NCBI GenBank assembly: GCA_031002005.1
Contig: JARYHS010008074.1
Location: 347,782,932 to 347,846,931, forward strand
Length of the DNA stretch: 64,000 nt
Direction: 5' to 3'
Source of the DNA: Vandiemenella viatica
Lineage: Eukaryota > Arthropoda > Insecta > Orthoptera > Morabidae
Shown: positions 48,167 through 63,769 of the stretch, one piece after another
Layout: each line of letters opens with the position of its first letter
Numbering within the stretch: position 1 is the stretch's first letter
The notes under the pieces: generated by a model
Seen by the model: only the letters and a program-made list of their open reading frames with translations
Database searches by the model: none
Told to the model about the DNA's origin: nothing
Translations under genes and position numbers: made by a program

Positions 48167-48322
48167 CTTCTCGAGGTCCATGTTGAAGAGCCTCTGCTCT
48201 CCGCCGGTGCCCAGCTCCCTGAGTGGCAGGGTCACGTGACCTATGGTGCTGCGCCGCTTGGCCCGGCCCGCGTCTAGCACCGTCAGCTTGAGGATGTGCT
48301 CCGAAACGTTCTTGGACGGCAC
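48167..48322 (-). CDS. Syt15: Synaptotagmin-15-like exon (second half of C2A)
   Basis: A 156-bp exon, phase 0 at both ends. It encodes VPSKNVSEHILKLTVLDAGR, AKRRSTIGHVTLPLRELGTG and GEQRLFNMDLEK. It continues directly from FDETFVFQ of the previous exon, giving the typical FxFQV.S....L..V.D..R...IG.V..PL. Compared with synaptotagmin 1, calcium loop 3 keeps the first Asp (VLDAG), but the next two ligand positions are Gly and Ser. The phrase DERR..QSK, FVFQV.SK and this ending together resemble vertebrate SYT15. Confidence 0.92.
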
Positions 48323-48939
48323 CTGCAACCGAGTAACGAGCTCGCCTAAGATCAGTGCGCTAAGTAAAAACTTACAGCAATATTTAATTAGTGATTCCAT
48401 TATCTGCTTGGAATTGGGATTGCCCCAAAATCATGAAATTATCATTTCGTTCTTCACATTTTATTAATTATCTAGATTCAAACAGAAGGCAATGTATATC
48501 GCATATTTTTATATTTATCGTTATAATGGAAAATTCATAGATAAACTGTTATTATTTATGTCATGCGGCCACTAAGATGAACCGATTATAGTCAACTACA
48601 AGGCGCTGTTCCGCCACAAGCTTAGGTACGACGTCCAGAGGTCTTAGCGAAGACAAATAGACATGAAAATGAGTCTTGATTTCGACAAGGTTTGTAACTT
48701 TCCAGTTGGTGGGATGTGGTGATAGTTGTATTGCGCCTGGTCGAATAGTTCCCAACGAACAGCAGAACTAACTTGGAAATGTAAGTCGAGGCTTGCATAT
48801 TTACGGTTACACTCTCTAATGACCTATCTCACACGTGGCAGGTCAGGCGGTAATCGCATTGCACAAAAATCAATGCCTGATACGTTTTCGTTTTAGGTAA
48901 TGGATACCGCTCCGAAGCTTTCCTTTATTTTATTGCTTT

Positions 48940-49183
48940 GTGGTTTACGGTTGGTTGAGATCGCGGTCACTAGAACCGGAAAAGGATGGCGGACAAAGAA
49001 AGGGAAGAAATCCAGGCATAGATTTTTGAAGGATTCATAGCGGCATTCAGCTGGAGTGTTTTCAGGAAAACCGAAATCCGATGGGGATGTGAACCATCTT
49101 TATCCCTAACGACGGGCTCGAGCGTTACCGCTCTTCACACGGATTCCGTTCCAGCGCTATGCTACGATACCCCAAGCGCCGTT
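48940..49183 (-). repeat. SINE family B, old diverged copy
   Basis: The complement shows a degraded box B (GGTTCACATCCCC), the central block (GGTTTTCCTGAAAACACTCC, AGCTGAATGCCGCTATGAAT, CCTTCAAAAATC) and a 3' part ending near TTTGTCCGCCATCC. Many substitutions and no clear tail indicate age. It lies in the same orientation as the host gene. Confidence 0.7.
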
Positions 49184-49965
49184 ATTACTACCGTTCATTT
49201 ACAAGAAAATTTATTATTTTACTTAAAGATGTAATGGCCTCTGAATTAAGAGCATTTGAAATAAAATCATATTAAAATAAGGAAAAGTAACCTCAAAATA
49301 AAAATAAAAGTCTCAACATAAAAAGTATATGTGATTGTTACTTTTAGTTTTTGATTTTTAAATATGCGGTATACACGATATTTGTGATAAATTTAAAATT
49401 CCTTGGCAATTCGGTTATGAGATAGTCCGGTAAGAAACTGGGCCAAAATTTTCTAGAGAAATTTTTTTTTTTAGCTTTCTACTTGACGAGCTTATTAACA
49501 TTGGTACGCTGTGGCAGAATTATTATTTTTCTTTATCTAAAGCACCTAGGATCAAACTTAACAAAATTTTAATTTAAATATTCGGTTTTGTATTAGGAAA
49601 TACGAATCATGTTGAATTTGAAGTATAAAACTTGTTTGCTTATGAACCAGAAGCCTGTGACAGACGAGCGAGCAGCTTAACAAAAGTAATAGTGCTCTCT
49701 TTCTATTTATGAACGTTCCTTCAACATCTGAACAGACCTGAGGTGACAATGACGTCCGAAAGGTTAAGTGTTTTATTATTATCTCGGTTAAAACACAGAG
49801 AGCTTTCTTCTAAGGAATTGCTGCCACAAATGCCTTGATATTATTGCCTCATTGTAATTTATTTGATGATTTCCATTGTATCAGAATTACAAATACGATA
49901 CTTCGAGCATGTGTAGAAGTGTTTCGACGACACAGCGTGAATCTTGTTCTGACCTCCAACATATA

Positions 49966-51198
49966 CACTGATCAGCTAGAACATTATGACTACCTACCTA
50001 TTATTGAAATAAACCCGTCCAGACGATAGGAGCTTCACCTGACGAGGAATGACAGCCAGTCAGACACACGCACGGTGCATGTTCTATCAGCCAGCATGGA
50101 ATCCAATGTTTAGAATGGGGAAGGCGCGCGATGTATCTGACTTTGGCCGATGGCGAATTGTGATGGCCTGGAGGCTCGGCACGAGCATTTCGGAAACTGT
50201 ACGACTTGTTGGATGTTCGAGGATTGCTGTGGTGAGCGTCTTCAACAAGTTGCGAAACCAAGGTGAAACCACATCCAAACGTGGAGGGGTTGGGCGGCCA
50301 TCCCTCATTACAGATGTTGGACGTCGTAGGCTGGGCAGACTTTAAAACAGGACAGGCGGCTAAGTGTGGCGGAACTAACATCAGACTTTAAAGCTGGGCA
50401 GACTACAAGTGTGTCTGAAGACACAGTGCACCGAACACTCCTAGAATGGGGCTCCGCAGCTGACGACCCAAGCATGTGCCAATGTTGACACCGCGACATC
50501 GGCAACTACGACTGAAATGGGCACGTGACCATCGTCAGTGGACGTTGATGCAGTTGCACAGCGTTGCATGGTCTGATGAATCCCGATACCTTCTTCATCA
50601 CGCCGATGGGAGGGTGTGAATCCGTCGTTTTCCAGGGGAACAGCTTTTTGACACCTGTACTACGTTACAGAGACACGCTGGCGGCGGCTCAGTTATGCTC
50701 TGGGGAACATTCACGTCGGCATCCATGAGTTCAGTGAAGCTCGTGCAAGGCACCATGACAGCCAATAAGTACCGTACATTGCTTTCAGACCACAAACATC
50801 CCTTCATGAAGACCATGTTTCCTAATGACAGTGGCATTTTTCAACAAGATAATGGGGCATGTCACAATGCCAGTAGTGTGATGGAGTGGTTCGAGGAACA
50901 CAGTGGCGAGTTGCAATTGATGTGCTGGCCCCTTCCAACTCGCCACATCTGAACCCGATCGAACACATCTGGGATGTGATTGAAGCTGGCGTCAGAGCTC
51001 GTCGTCGCCCCCCCCCCTCCCTCTCCGAAATTTTCGTGAATTTGGTGACTTGTGTGTGCAGATGTGGTGCCAACTCCCTCCAGCAATCTACGAAGGCTTC
51101 ATTGCTTCCATGCCAAGAAGCGTCGCCGCTATTATCCGTGCCAACGGAGGACATACCAGCTATGAGGTAGGTGTCCATAATGTTGTGGCTGTTTAGTG
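49966..51198 (+). mobile_element. Tc1-type DNA transposon, nearly full length
   Basis: A 1,233-bp element with terminal inverted repeats of about 32 bp: the left begins CACTGATCAGCTAGAACATT and the complement of the right begins CACTAAACAGCCACAACATT; 25 of 32 positions agree. It is flanked by TA on both sides (49,964-49,965 and 51,199-51,200), the expected target duplication of the Tc1/mariner superfamily. The inside is one transposase gene, now broken. It lies in the large synaptotagmin intron, antisense to the gene. Confidence 0.9.
50115..51170 (+). pseudogene. Broken Tc1-type transposase
   Basis: The likely start is ATG at 50,115 (MGKARDVSDFGRWRIVMAWR), followed by a helix-turn-helix region (SETVRLVGCSRIAVVSVFNK) and GRPSLITD. 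A stop at 50,343-50,345 and frameshifts follow. The catalytic domain remains readable: AWSDESRY (first Asp, about 50,574), GGGSVMLWGTF, FQQDNGACHNASSVMEWFEE (second Asp, 50,848-50,850) and HLNPIEHIWDVIEAG (Glu, 50,961-50,963). The last Asp and Glu are 113 bases apart with a frameshift between, i.e. about 36-37 residues instead of the 34 usual for Tc1. Because of the indel the exact spacing is uncertain. No active protein is possible. Confidence 0.88.
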
Positions 51199-52084
51199 TA
51201 CATCATAAACCTGTGTGTGTCAGTTTTATTAATTTTGCAAAACTTATCTTCATCCAGTCTTAACGGTTTTTAATATAAATGGTAAGCTATGGGATTTTCA
51301 GGTACGATTGCGTTTTACGATATAGGAAATGCAGTTGTTTAATAGCGGTTTGAACGATAGAAGCACTACAAGTAAAACAGTAGCCATTACTAAGAAGTGT
51401 AACTTTCACTGAAGGAAACTTGAATTAAAAAAAAACAAAACATTAGTCATCAAAATTAAATTATAAAATTGAAAAATATGTGTTGGACGAAATATTCGAA
51501 ACTGAAGCCAGCATATGAGGATCGACTCTTATAAAGCGTACGATTAAACAAAAAAGGGTAAAAATCAATTTTTTTTAACCTTCTGTACATCGTTTTTCAT
51601 GGAACGTACTGTGGCGTAGATATATCCATGGTGGTGTGCAGTGCAGTGGCATCTGTACTAGCTGGTCGTGTGTATTCAAACAACTCACGAAACCTCTGTC
51701 ATTTCACATAGTAACTCATATAGGTACAAATGAAATGTATTATGTTTTACCTGTGGCCGAAGGTATGAGGGAATATTTTTATGCTGTATGTGGCTTTTAT
51801 ATATTTACATTCTTACATCCTGAAAGCTGTGTTATTAGAAACATTGCTGAAGCTGGAATGGAATGAGGGGGCAGAAAATGAAACACCACCGTCCGTAATC
51901 GCCTGGGTCTCTACCGTACTGCAGAAGTTGTACCCAGATATTTAAATACCTGTGAATTTAAGTTCCTTACAGGGGAATTAATCTATGTTTTAGTATCACG
52001 AAGCGGTACCTGTATATTGCCAAAGGTGTTCTGAAGGAACAAACGTATAGATCTAAAACCGGATGTCAGAAAATACTACGACCT

Positions 52085-52229
52085 TAAATATTGTACTTAT
52101 TTCTCTAACCAACACTTTGACAATAAATTTAGTGACTTGTTCTGAATATTACCTTAAATATTAAGTATTGTACTTATTTCTCTAACCAATCACTTTGACA
52201 ATAAATTTAGTGACTCTGTTCTGAATATT
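52085..52229 (+). repeat. Tandem duplication of about 70 bp
   Basis: The segment running from ACCTTAAATATT through TGTACTTATTTCTCTAACCA, CACTTTGACAATAAATTTAG and TTCTGAATATT occurs twice in direct succession (about 52,085-52,151 and 52,152-52,229) with few differences. A recent local duplication is likely. Confidence 0.8.
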
Positions 52230-52470
52230 AAGAGCGACATTACAAGTAAAGCATGAAATTTTTAGATTTCTATGGATGGCTTAATCGGTAACACCATAAT
52301 TGACACTCTTCCTAATAGTGATTCAATAAAAGAGTCTTCTGGAGGGGACTCAACATAGAGCGTCTTCAGTCGGTGATAATGGGAAAGACGCTGCAACAGT
52401 AGACCTGTCGACAGAGTTGGACAATGGGCTGTGCACTATGATAAACATCTACCGCAAATCAACAGGGTAT

Positions 52471-52770
52471 ATAGTGGCCCTGTGGCTCAGTGTTTAAGAC
52501 GTCTGACTGGTTGTTGAAAGGTTCCAGGTTCGAATCCCTGTCTCGGCGGGGATTTTCATAGGCACGTAACTCAAACTTCACCTCTGGCACATTCTGCTAC
52601 GTAATGTGAAGTAGCAAGGAAGCTTCTGTGGTTCAGATTACACGTTATATTACAGGTTTCCTATACCCGGTAGAATTAACGGGTTAGTCTAGACGTCAAA
52701 GATAGGTGCGGATTATGCAGACTATAAGAACACTGTCAGCAGGTCATTAACACCACATGAATTTACTTTT
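52471..52770 (+). repeat. SINE family A copy
   Basis: Box A region TGTGGCTCAGTGTTTAAGAC (52,481-52,500), box B GGTTCGAATCCC (52,527-52,538), body GGGGATTTTCATAGGCACGT and GGTTCAGATTACACGTTATA. The 3' part has GGTGCGGATTATGCAGACTA and GGTCATTAACACCAC, as in the copy at 33,103. It abuts the 5' end of the Jockey-like remnant. Confidence 0.8.
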
Positions 52771-52772
52771 AC

Positions 52773-54640
52773 TACGGCCGTATCAGAAGTCAATGTAGCA
52801 GTCACGTTAGATGTGCAAAATGTGGTGCTTCACACACAATGCAGGCTTGCGATGATCAAGATGCTAAATATGGACATTTAAATGACCAGTAACTAGCCAA
52901 GAATACAAATTGCTTCATATTTAAGTTGCAACAACGTGCATGCGAACTGGCATCTGTATCTAATATGTCATATAAGGAAACTGAAGTTATCATTAATAAG
53001 AACTGCTCTAATGCAGGCGGTAGCTCAACAGTAGACGTATTTGCCGCCTGTAGTCGGCCGCTAGAAAACAGGAACCTCAGCACAACAACAAAACTGTATA
53101 CGGGGTTTGGCACAATGGTAGTGCAAACGCAGAAGTTAGCGGTTCCAGAACAGCACCACGCTCAGTGACCACTAATCCGAAAGATGAAAAGTATTTCGAT
53201 TATGAAGGTAATTATCGAGCCAGAAGCAACCAAACTACGCTAACCGTACGGCATCTTTACTGTATTATACAACAAAGTGCCATGTATCGCACCAATAATG
53301 AATAATCCAAACGTAAACCCTGAAATCTTATCACACAGAGAAGACCGATTGCGTAGGAAGGAAGCTTCCCATAACTTGAATTATAGGGTCACTTCTTTGA
53401 TGGACAAACTTTTAACATTCATTATTACACCAGCTGAACAAGCAAAACATAGTGAATCGTTTCATAGGGCGTGAGTGAAATAGATGTATATTCGCAGTAA
53501 ATCTCTCCTTAGGTGCTCAAGATTCTACAATGAAATTCTATAAAGACAATGGTTGCAATATATGTCAGTCTATAACGTTTTAATATGCGCTATTTCAGAA
53601 TCCTGATTTAATCCGGGAGAGGTTTTCGCATCTAATAATTATAGCGTTGTTCGGGCGGATAGGTCAGACGGATACGGAGTTACCGCTCTATTAATCCAGA
53701 AATCGAAACCGTTTCCATTGGCGAACATCACATCCGTAAAGTCCTCTTCCGATGTTCGTGCAACACGTCTTCTGTTTAAAACTAATCACCTAATTGTATC
53801 ATATGTCTATGGTTCACCAAACCAACCATTAAATAAAGCTGAGTTTTAATTACCTATGCGTCTTGTAGAGGAATCACTACTAATTCTTGGCGATTTCAAT
53901 GCTCCTCACTCACTGTGGGGAAGAGCAAACGTAGACCGAAACTGGCAGTTGATTATGAAGTTATGGAGAAACTAGCAGTGGCAAATGATGGCTCCAAACA
54001 ATTCTCTATGCTGACGATCTGGCACTAGTACAACAGTCCCATAACATTCAGCAAATTGAAAATAGTTTAACAGCAGACCTCAAAACCTTGAGCAACTATT
54101 TTAAGAAATGACGTCTCGTATCCAATTCCAACAAGACGGAAACTAGTGTCTTCCATCTTAACAGTCGTGACGTCCTTCTTGCTGGCACTCCTCTCCGACA
54201 CAATCCCTTTCCGAAGTATTTGGGAGTCGTAATGAATCGCACCTCGGTGTACAATAAACATCTAAACAACCTTGCAACAAAACTAAGAATTAGAAATAAT
54301 ATTCTGCAGAAGTTAACAGGCACCTGCTGGAGAGCATCCACCTCCACACTTCGCACCTCAGCACTGAGCCTTCTGTATTCTGCAGCTGAGTACTGCTCAT
54401 CTGTCTGGACGAATAGCACCCACATCAAAAAGATCGACATAGTTTTGAACCAGACATTGCGGATAATTAGTGGATGTATAAAGTCCACTCCACTGTATTA
54501 GCTGTCCGTTTTGAGTAACATCGAACCGCCTACGATAAGACGACGCAATCGCCCAATTGTTCAATATAATAATTTCTGTTATTAGGCCTACTTGGATTTC
54601 CTCATCCACGATGACATGGAAACCCAATTTCAGAGACTTT
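52773..54640 (+). pseudogene. Jockey-like LINE remnant with internal deletion
   Basis: ORF1 is represented by zinc knuckles (YGRIRSQC, then CAKCGASHTMQAC, a CX2CX3HX4C form typical of Jockey-group ORF1) near 52,777-52,855. The endonuclease follows at about 53,655-53,960 (DRYGVTALLIQKSKPFPLAN, VSYVYGSPNQPL, LLILGDFNAPHSLWGRANVD). It then jumps to the RT active site LYADDLALVQQS at about 54,009, so the first part of the RT is deleted. Next come NYFKK with a stop where Trp is expected, then NSNKTETSVFHLNS, KYLGVVMNRTSVYNKHLNNL and LRTSALSLLYSAAEYCSSVW. The active-site YADD is intact but the copy cannot be functional. Confidence 0.8.
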
Positions 54641-54984
54641 AATCAAGAAGTCCTTTCGTTTCCTATATTTGAATTTAAAACATTATTCGCCGTTAGTTAC
54701 ATCATTTACCCACAAATGGGACCTCACTTGGAGTAATGTTGGTTTGAAGCCCCCATCAAGAAGGAGATTCATTTAAGGCTGACAGAAATCATATTCTATT
54801 TCGAGCAACATTATCTAGGATTAAATGAGAAAATAATATTAGAGAAATCAGAGCCATAACCAATTGTTTTCATTACTCATTTTTCACACGAGCGACGATA
54901 AAATTTAATAGGAAGGATTTATAGAACGAGAAAACTTAGTATCCAACAGGAGCTCACCCTCGAGCAGCCGCTAAGGCCATTTTG

Positions 54985-55130
54985 ATCTGGGTTATCCATG
55001 TTTTCCCTACGTCACTCCAGTTAAATGGCGATATGGTTCCTAAAGATGGCCCATTACCGCCTTCTGGCATATCGCGTCTATTCCTTCCAATACATATACC
55101 ATCACACATTAAGATAGCTGCAATACTCTC
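54985..55130 (+). repeat. SINE family B, central-block fragment
   Basis: It reads GATCTGGGTTATCCATGTTT, TCCCTACGTCACTCCAGTTA, AATGGCGATATGGTTCC and CCCATTACCGCCTTC, the diverged central block of family B. No head, box B or tail is recognisable. A long minus-strand frame crossing it (54,954-55,385) is not a gene. Confidence 0.55.
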
Positions 55131-56080
55131 ACCGTCATTCGCTTTGCAGTGAATCATTGGTAATAGCAAGTGCCATGCGAGATATTGCTGCGGTTTTTTC
55201 CCGTTGCCTTGCCCAGTGCCAAAATGTTTGCGTTTACTGTGCGGATTACTACAAGGCTGTGTGTGTGCTTGGTGTAGTGTTGTTTTTGTTGTGGATGAGA
55301 GATGAAAGAAGGGACGCAGAACTGGCCCATTAAGGCAACAAAGAGGGTGTCCCATCCATTTCAGCGACATCAGACAACAAGACAAGTAAAAAAAAGTTTA
55401 AAAACACCGTTAACTCAACAAATTGGCACGTTCTTGATGATTAAAAGATTGTTATGAAAGTGCATTGAAAGCTATCGACTGTGTTCTCATCTATTTCCCA
55501 TTAGGTAGTAGCTAATATCATTCGAAGAACCTAACTGACGAGAACAGGTGAGTAAATTCATCTTAATAAAATATCTTTAGATGGAATTTAGAAACCAACT
55601 ACTCCGAAATTTGTGCCATCAGGTGAAAAAATCTCTTGAAAATAAATCCGCATGCACAACGTTTATAATACTGCTAAAAAAGTGTTGACGGGTCATGTAT
55701 ACCTGAGGAATCTTTGAAATGTTGAAATCTGTAGCCTGAATCTCATAGACATTAAACAATTAGAGAACGATAATGCAATACATTACAACACAGTTGTAGT
55801 TCAGTGACTACTCCTGAAGTTCTGGAATCGAGATGAACGCAATTCGGCCTTGTCGCTGCTGTGTTATCGATGACAATGTCGGTAAGTGAAGGTGTGGTAG
55901 TGATGCTTTCCATGCAAGCTGTAATTGTATCGCTTTACACATCGCGGTTAGCAGTCATGTTGTCTAATTTATTAGGGTTATTCCTCTTTCTTTATATTTC
56001 CACGTTACTGAAACTGCTCAGTCGTATCGGCAGGAACAACAATTTGAATTCTAAAGTTTCTCTCGGCGTTGGGAATTAAG

Positions 56081-56251
56081 ATAGTCTTCTCTGGTGACTA
56101 TCCGAGTAAGCAGGGTGTTTTCACACGATATTTTGGTGATCGAATAATCTGAATTGAAGTGACTTCACGAGAAGATGGCGACAGATATTCCGATCGCCGA
56201 AATATCGTGGAAAACACCCTGCTCTCTCGGCTACTCACCCTAGAAGACTAT
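56081..56251. mobile_element. Small foldback MITE (171 bp)
   Basis: Two arms of about 70 bp form an inverted repeat around a spacer of about 35 bp. The left arm starts ATAGTCTTCTCTGGTGACTA and contains GCAGGGTGTTTTCACACGAT; the complement of the right arm starts ATAGTCTTCTAGGGTGAGTA and contains GCAGGGTGTTTTCCACGATA. ATTAA occurs on both sides (56,074-56,078 region and 56,252-56,256), one base off on the left, so a target duplication is possible but not certain. The RNA would form a long hairpin. Confidence 0.75.
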
Positions 56252-59200
56252 ATTAACGATTTGAATTGTTTAACTGATATATTTGAAATCTTTATTTTTC
56301 TGCTTCGTAACTACCAGCTTAATACTTTCTAATACTGTAATTATTTTATCTTATGTTTTATGATTCAACGTATCGCACCATTGACGCTGTATACAACCAG
56401 CACGAGAAAAAATTTCACCCATACGCTATTAGTATTCCATGTTTAATCAGCTTATGTCACCTCTATTTCACTGAGTTAGCTCTGATGTGATATCTCACCG
56501 CAAGAAAGTATAAACATTGCATGTGAGTAAGAGCATCCTGATACAAGCTCCTCACCACACCCGTCTTAGCCAGATGAGTGAGAGTTGTTCGTGGAGCGCA
56601 CGTTTTGAATGTGCACTGCCTTGTAGACGACACAGAGTGACAGCGCTGCAGTGCGGGAAGTCGTCAGCTAGGCGGCCGGAATAACTTGGTTTGGAGAGCC
56701 GCGTGTTTTTTTGGCGGCAGGACTTGTCGGTAACCAAGTTAGGGCGGGATACAGCGAGCAGAGAACAAGTTGGATTTACTGTATGAGGCAGAGGGCGCCA
56801 GTGGGACGGAACATTAGATTGCGTCTTTCAGTGCTGTCGTCACAGTAGCGTGAAGCGACCTGCGTTTGAGTTATTTTGGCTGGAGAAAAATAGTCCAGAT
56901 TGTTAAAAAAAATCTTGTTATCATTCCTAGTAGGTTAATATAAAATCAGTTAAAAATAATACTCTTCCTCAGGTTTTAAAGAAGTTTACTTTGATATACT
57001 TTTAGATGTACTTACTGTGCAATGCAGCATAGACGACAAAAGAGTGACTTAGTTCTTATTCAAATTCTACTGTGTCTTATCCTGGACGGGATATGGTGAA
57101 ATTTGCAAACAGAACCTTGCTCGCTAATCCTTACGGAATTGGGAAGACTTGGCGCGTCGTTCTAAAATATCTAATTCCTAGTGAGAAGTAAAATTTCATG
57201 TTATTTTTTTTTTTGCCACAAGGGAGGTACAATAAGTGATAAGTAGTCAGCGTGTGCGCAATAGCTGATTGTATTCGTTGAGGAAAGTCTTCACCTACAA
57301 ATCTTGGTAAACCACAGTGATACGGTTTTCGGTAATTAACTAATTCGTCCTGTCGTTAATTAATGATGATTACCTTTAATTACTTCATCCTATAATACAC
57401 AGGTTTCTGTCGTTGGTCGTCAGGGGGTTTTAGCTTTCCCCCAATGGTTAATAACTACTGCTTTGAATGAATTATTCTAGTAAATGACAACACTGAGAAA
57501 TCACTTTTCACTTCATATCAATCTCTTCGTGAGCTCCGTTGCAGCATTAAGCGTGGGTAAGGCAATATACTCCTTCATAGATACTAAAGCAAAATATACA
57601 GCTATTCCACCGACTAAACTCACAAACTACTGTAAAAATTTGAGAATTCAAAAATAAATGACAAAACTATCGAAAACAACTGACTTACAACTGACTCTGC
57701 TCGCTGTTTCCGCTCGTTTAGACAGGCGCTACAGAAACATCCATAGGACTATAAATAGTGCCAGTCAACCACAGGCTGTACAAAATCACTCACAATAATT
57801 AGAAAATACCTTAAAATTGAAATTAAAGATATTTACATGCATTTGAACATCAAATGGGTAACATAAAACACTCCAAACAGCTGAAAATTGTCCTCAAAAC
57901 ATCGCGGCTCACATCAACACTTAGAATTATAATAGTTTAGTTAATTTTTCATACATAATGTTGTCCTTGATCGTATTAATTATTGTGTACACAGTTTCTC
58001 TCCATAAAACTGTTAATTTACATGGCGAATATACACATATTTATAATTAATCACACAAAAAATACACAAACCACAGTTAATCAACTCCCGCATTACTACA
58101 CATAATTCTTAAAATAAAATTCGATTAAAGGGCAGGGTCTGAGGGCTGTTACAACAGGTTACACCAAGGGAAATAGTTTCTTTGCTGAATACATGTCCAC
58201 CGAAGAGATTGTATACGAGAAAAAAATTTATCCAAATAACTAAAGCTGTGGTTTGAACTAAGTGAATAGGTGTATGCGATTACAGTACGGCCTATGTACC
58301 CTTGAAGTAAACACGACATGATATGCAGAAAAGGGGGACATTGGAATCAGCACCGTTCTCTGAATTGTCCTATTTGATCTTTCTTGTAGCAACAGAAAAG
58401 GTTTATCCTGGACAGAGTGATCTAAAAGCGTTTCCGAGATTCACGGTATCTTCTTGATGAAAAATATTAATAAACGTTTTATTTGAGAAATTTGCATATC
58501 GCTCGAAGGAGACAAAATAAAACGACAGTGATCTGTGGGCCGAAGCAATGTACTGTCCGTCAGGAGACAGCGGATGATATGGCGAGTAGACAACTCCATC
58601 CCTTCACTGTAACTTACCTTTAAGCGTCATTAAAAAGTTTAGGACATTGTGAGACAGCTGGGTTGACTGTCGTTCTATGTATTTGGGGTCTCTATTAGAT
58701 GTTTCTGTAGAAACGTATAAGAATGATTTCGAAATTTTAAGAGAAGAATCAAAAGGAATAAGGAGAAATGGTGGCAGTGACATTGGTGTAACTGTAAACA
58801 TGGTTTGGCAAGGGGTGAAACAAATAGAAAAGAAATTAGCTGGGTTGAAATGATGACAGGATGTATATTTTTAGGTATCGTGGTTACCGCCTTCTTTGGT
58901 GAACTCTCTTCACGAGGCCACTATGGTCGTAAGTTAAGTTGTTATTGTGTCCATGGTTTATGTTCCGTCAACGTCGGGGTGATTAAGGATGATTTAAGTT
59001 AGGTTTGAGGGTGCGGAGGGTCGTTCTGGATGCTATGAAGTGAGGGCAATGTGAACAGCGAACAGAGAAGTTATTGACGCTCTCGTGAAGCTGTAATACA
59101 GACGGTAACCGCCCGTCATCTCTGGTAATAGATATTTTCTCTATTGTAAATAATATACACGGCAGTCACTACCAGCAAACTGTTAAATTACAAGCAAGCG

Positions 59201-60370
59201 CTATTGCTTCATTGAGTTGCAATTTACATAAAAATTACTGTATTTACAAGAAGCGCTCAAAAAATATCTTAACTTAAAAATATGAAACCCTTTTAAATAC
59301 TGGTACAGTGGGTAACACGTTTCTTTCCAGCTGGTCATCCATTTCTGCTCGCATATCTGCAAGTGCATTACGGCTGGGCTGTTACTAATATCCGTTGATT
59401 TTCAGTGACATTTTCAAATTTAGAAATAGCTAGAAGCCGAAAGGATTATTATCCGTATAATGAGGCAGCAGTGTTGTGCTAACTGAGGCAAGTCTAAATG
59501 AGATACAAAGAATAGGAAGGTGGAAGCAATTTTTCCAAATTCATGCAGTACACTTGTTGGTTTTTAGTCACTGAAGAGCAGGAAAAATTCATACTAAAGG
59601 AACTGTCCCTCACAAACACGCTTCATTGGATTCAATTTTTAATCAGAAAAGGATTGAAGTCCAACACTTTTGTAACAGATTTTAATTACTATGGCACTAG
59701 TATACTGAGTTCGATCAGACTAGTAATAAAGCAAACTGTATGTACTTGCGTCACTTTTTTTTCTTTCTTTTTATGCAGGATATAAACAATATTTTACAAA
59801 TTATATTGTACTTCTGTTCACCGCAAATAAGGTAGGTTTGTCGCACTGCTTAAAAAAACGTATCCAGTCGGATGATTGTAGTATTATAATCATCATTTTG
59901 AATAGTGTGCCTACTCCAGAGAATATATGCATAGTGATTTACATCTAATTTTCCATTAAATTCAAGGCATCAGTCATCAGATAATTTACAAATTTAATCA
60001 ACAACGTCGTTGAAATGAAAGTTAAAATGTAAAAATACCCAAGATATCTTATTGAAAAGTCTTAGTACATTTTAATAAAGCTTTGCTATTTATAAAATGT
60101 ATCGACATCTGCAAGAAAAAGTAATTAACACTTTAATTTTAAAGTACCCATATTTAAAACCCCTCTGGCTTCTATAGAGCGTACTATACACAAACAATAA
60201 ATTATTATTAGGCACACAGAATAAAACACAGAAATATATTTTATACACTGAGAAATGAATGATGGAAGATTTTGCCCGTGGATGTGTGCTGTGCTAATGA
60301 GGACCAATATCATATAGTTAAAGTAATATCAGGCAGGATAGTGGCAGTGGATTCTACAAGGAGTCGGTCA

Positions 60371-63769
<3,399 letters not shown>

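Noticed and set aside
54954..55385. 143-residue minus-strand frame
   Set aside because: It crosses a SINE-B fragment and shows no protein-family similarity.
58805..59002. 65-residue plus-strand frame with a hydrophobic stretch (CIFLGIVVTAFF)
   Set aside because: It lies in a host intron on the opposite strand with no splice or homology support; a chance frame.
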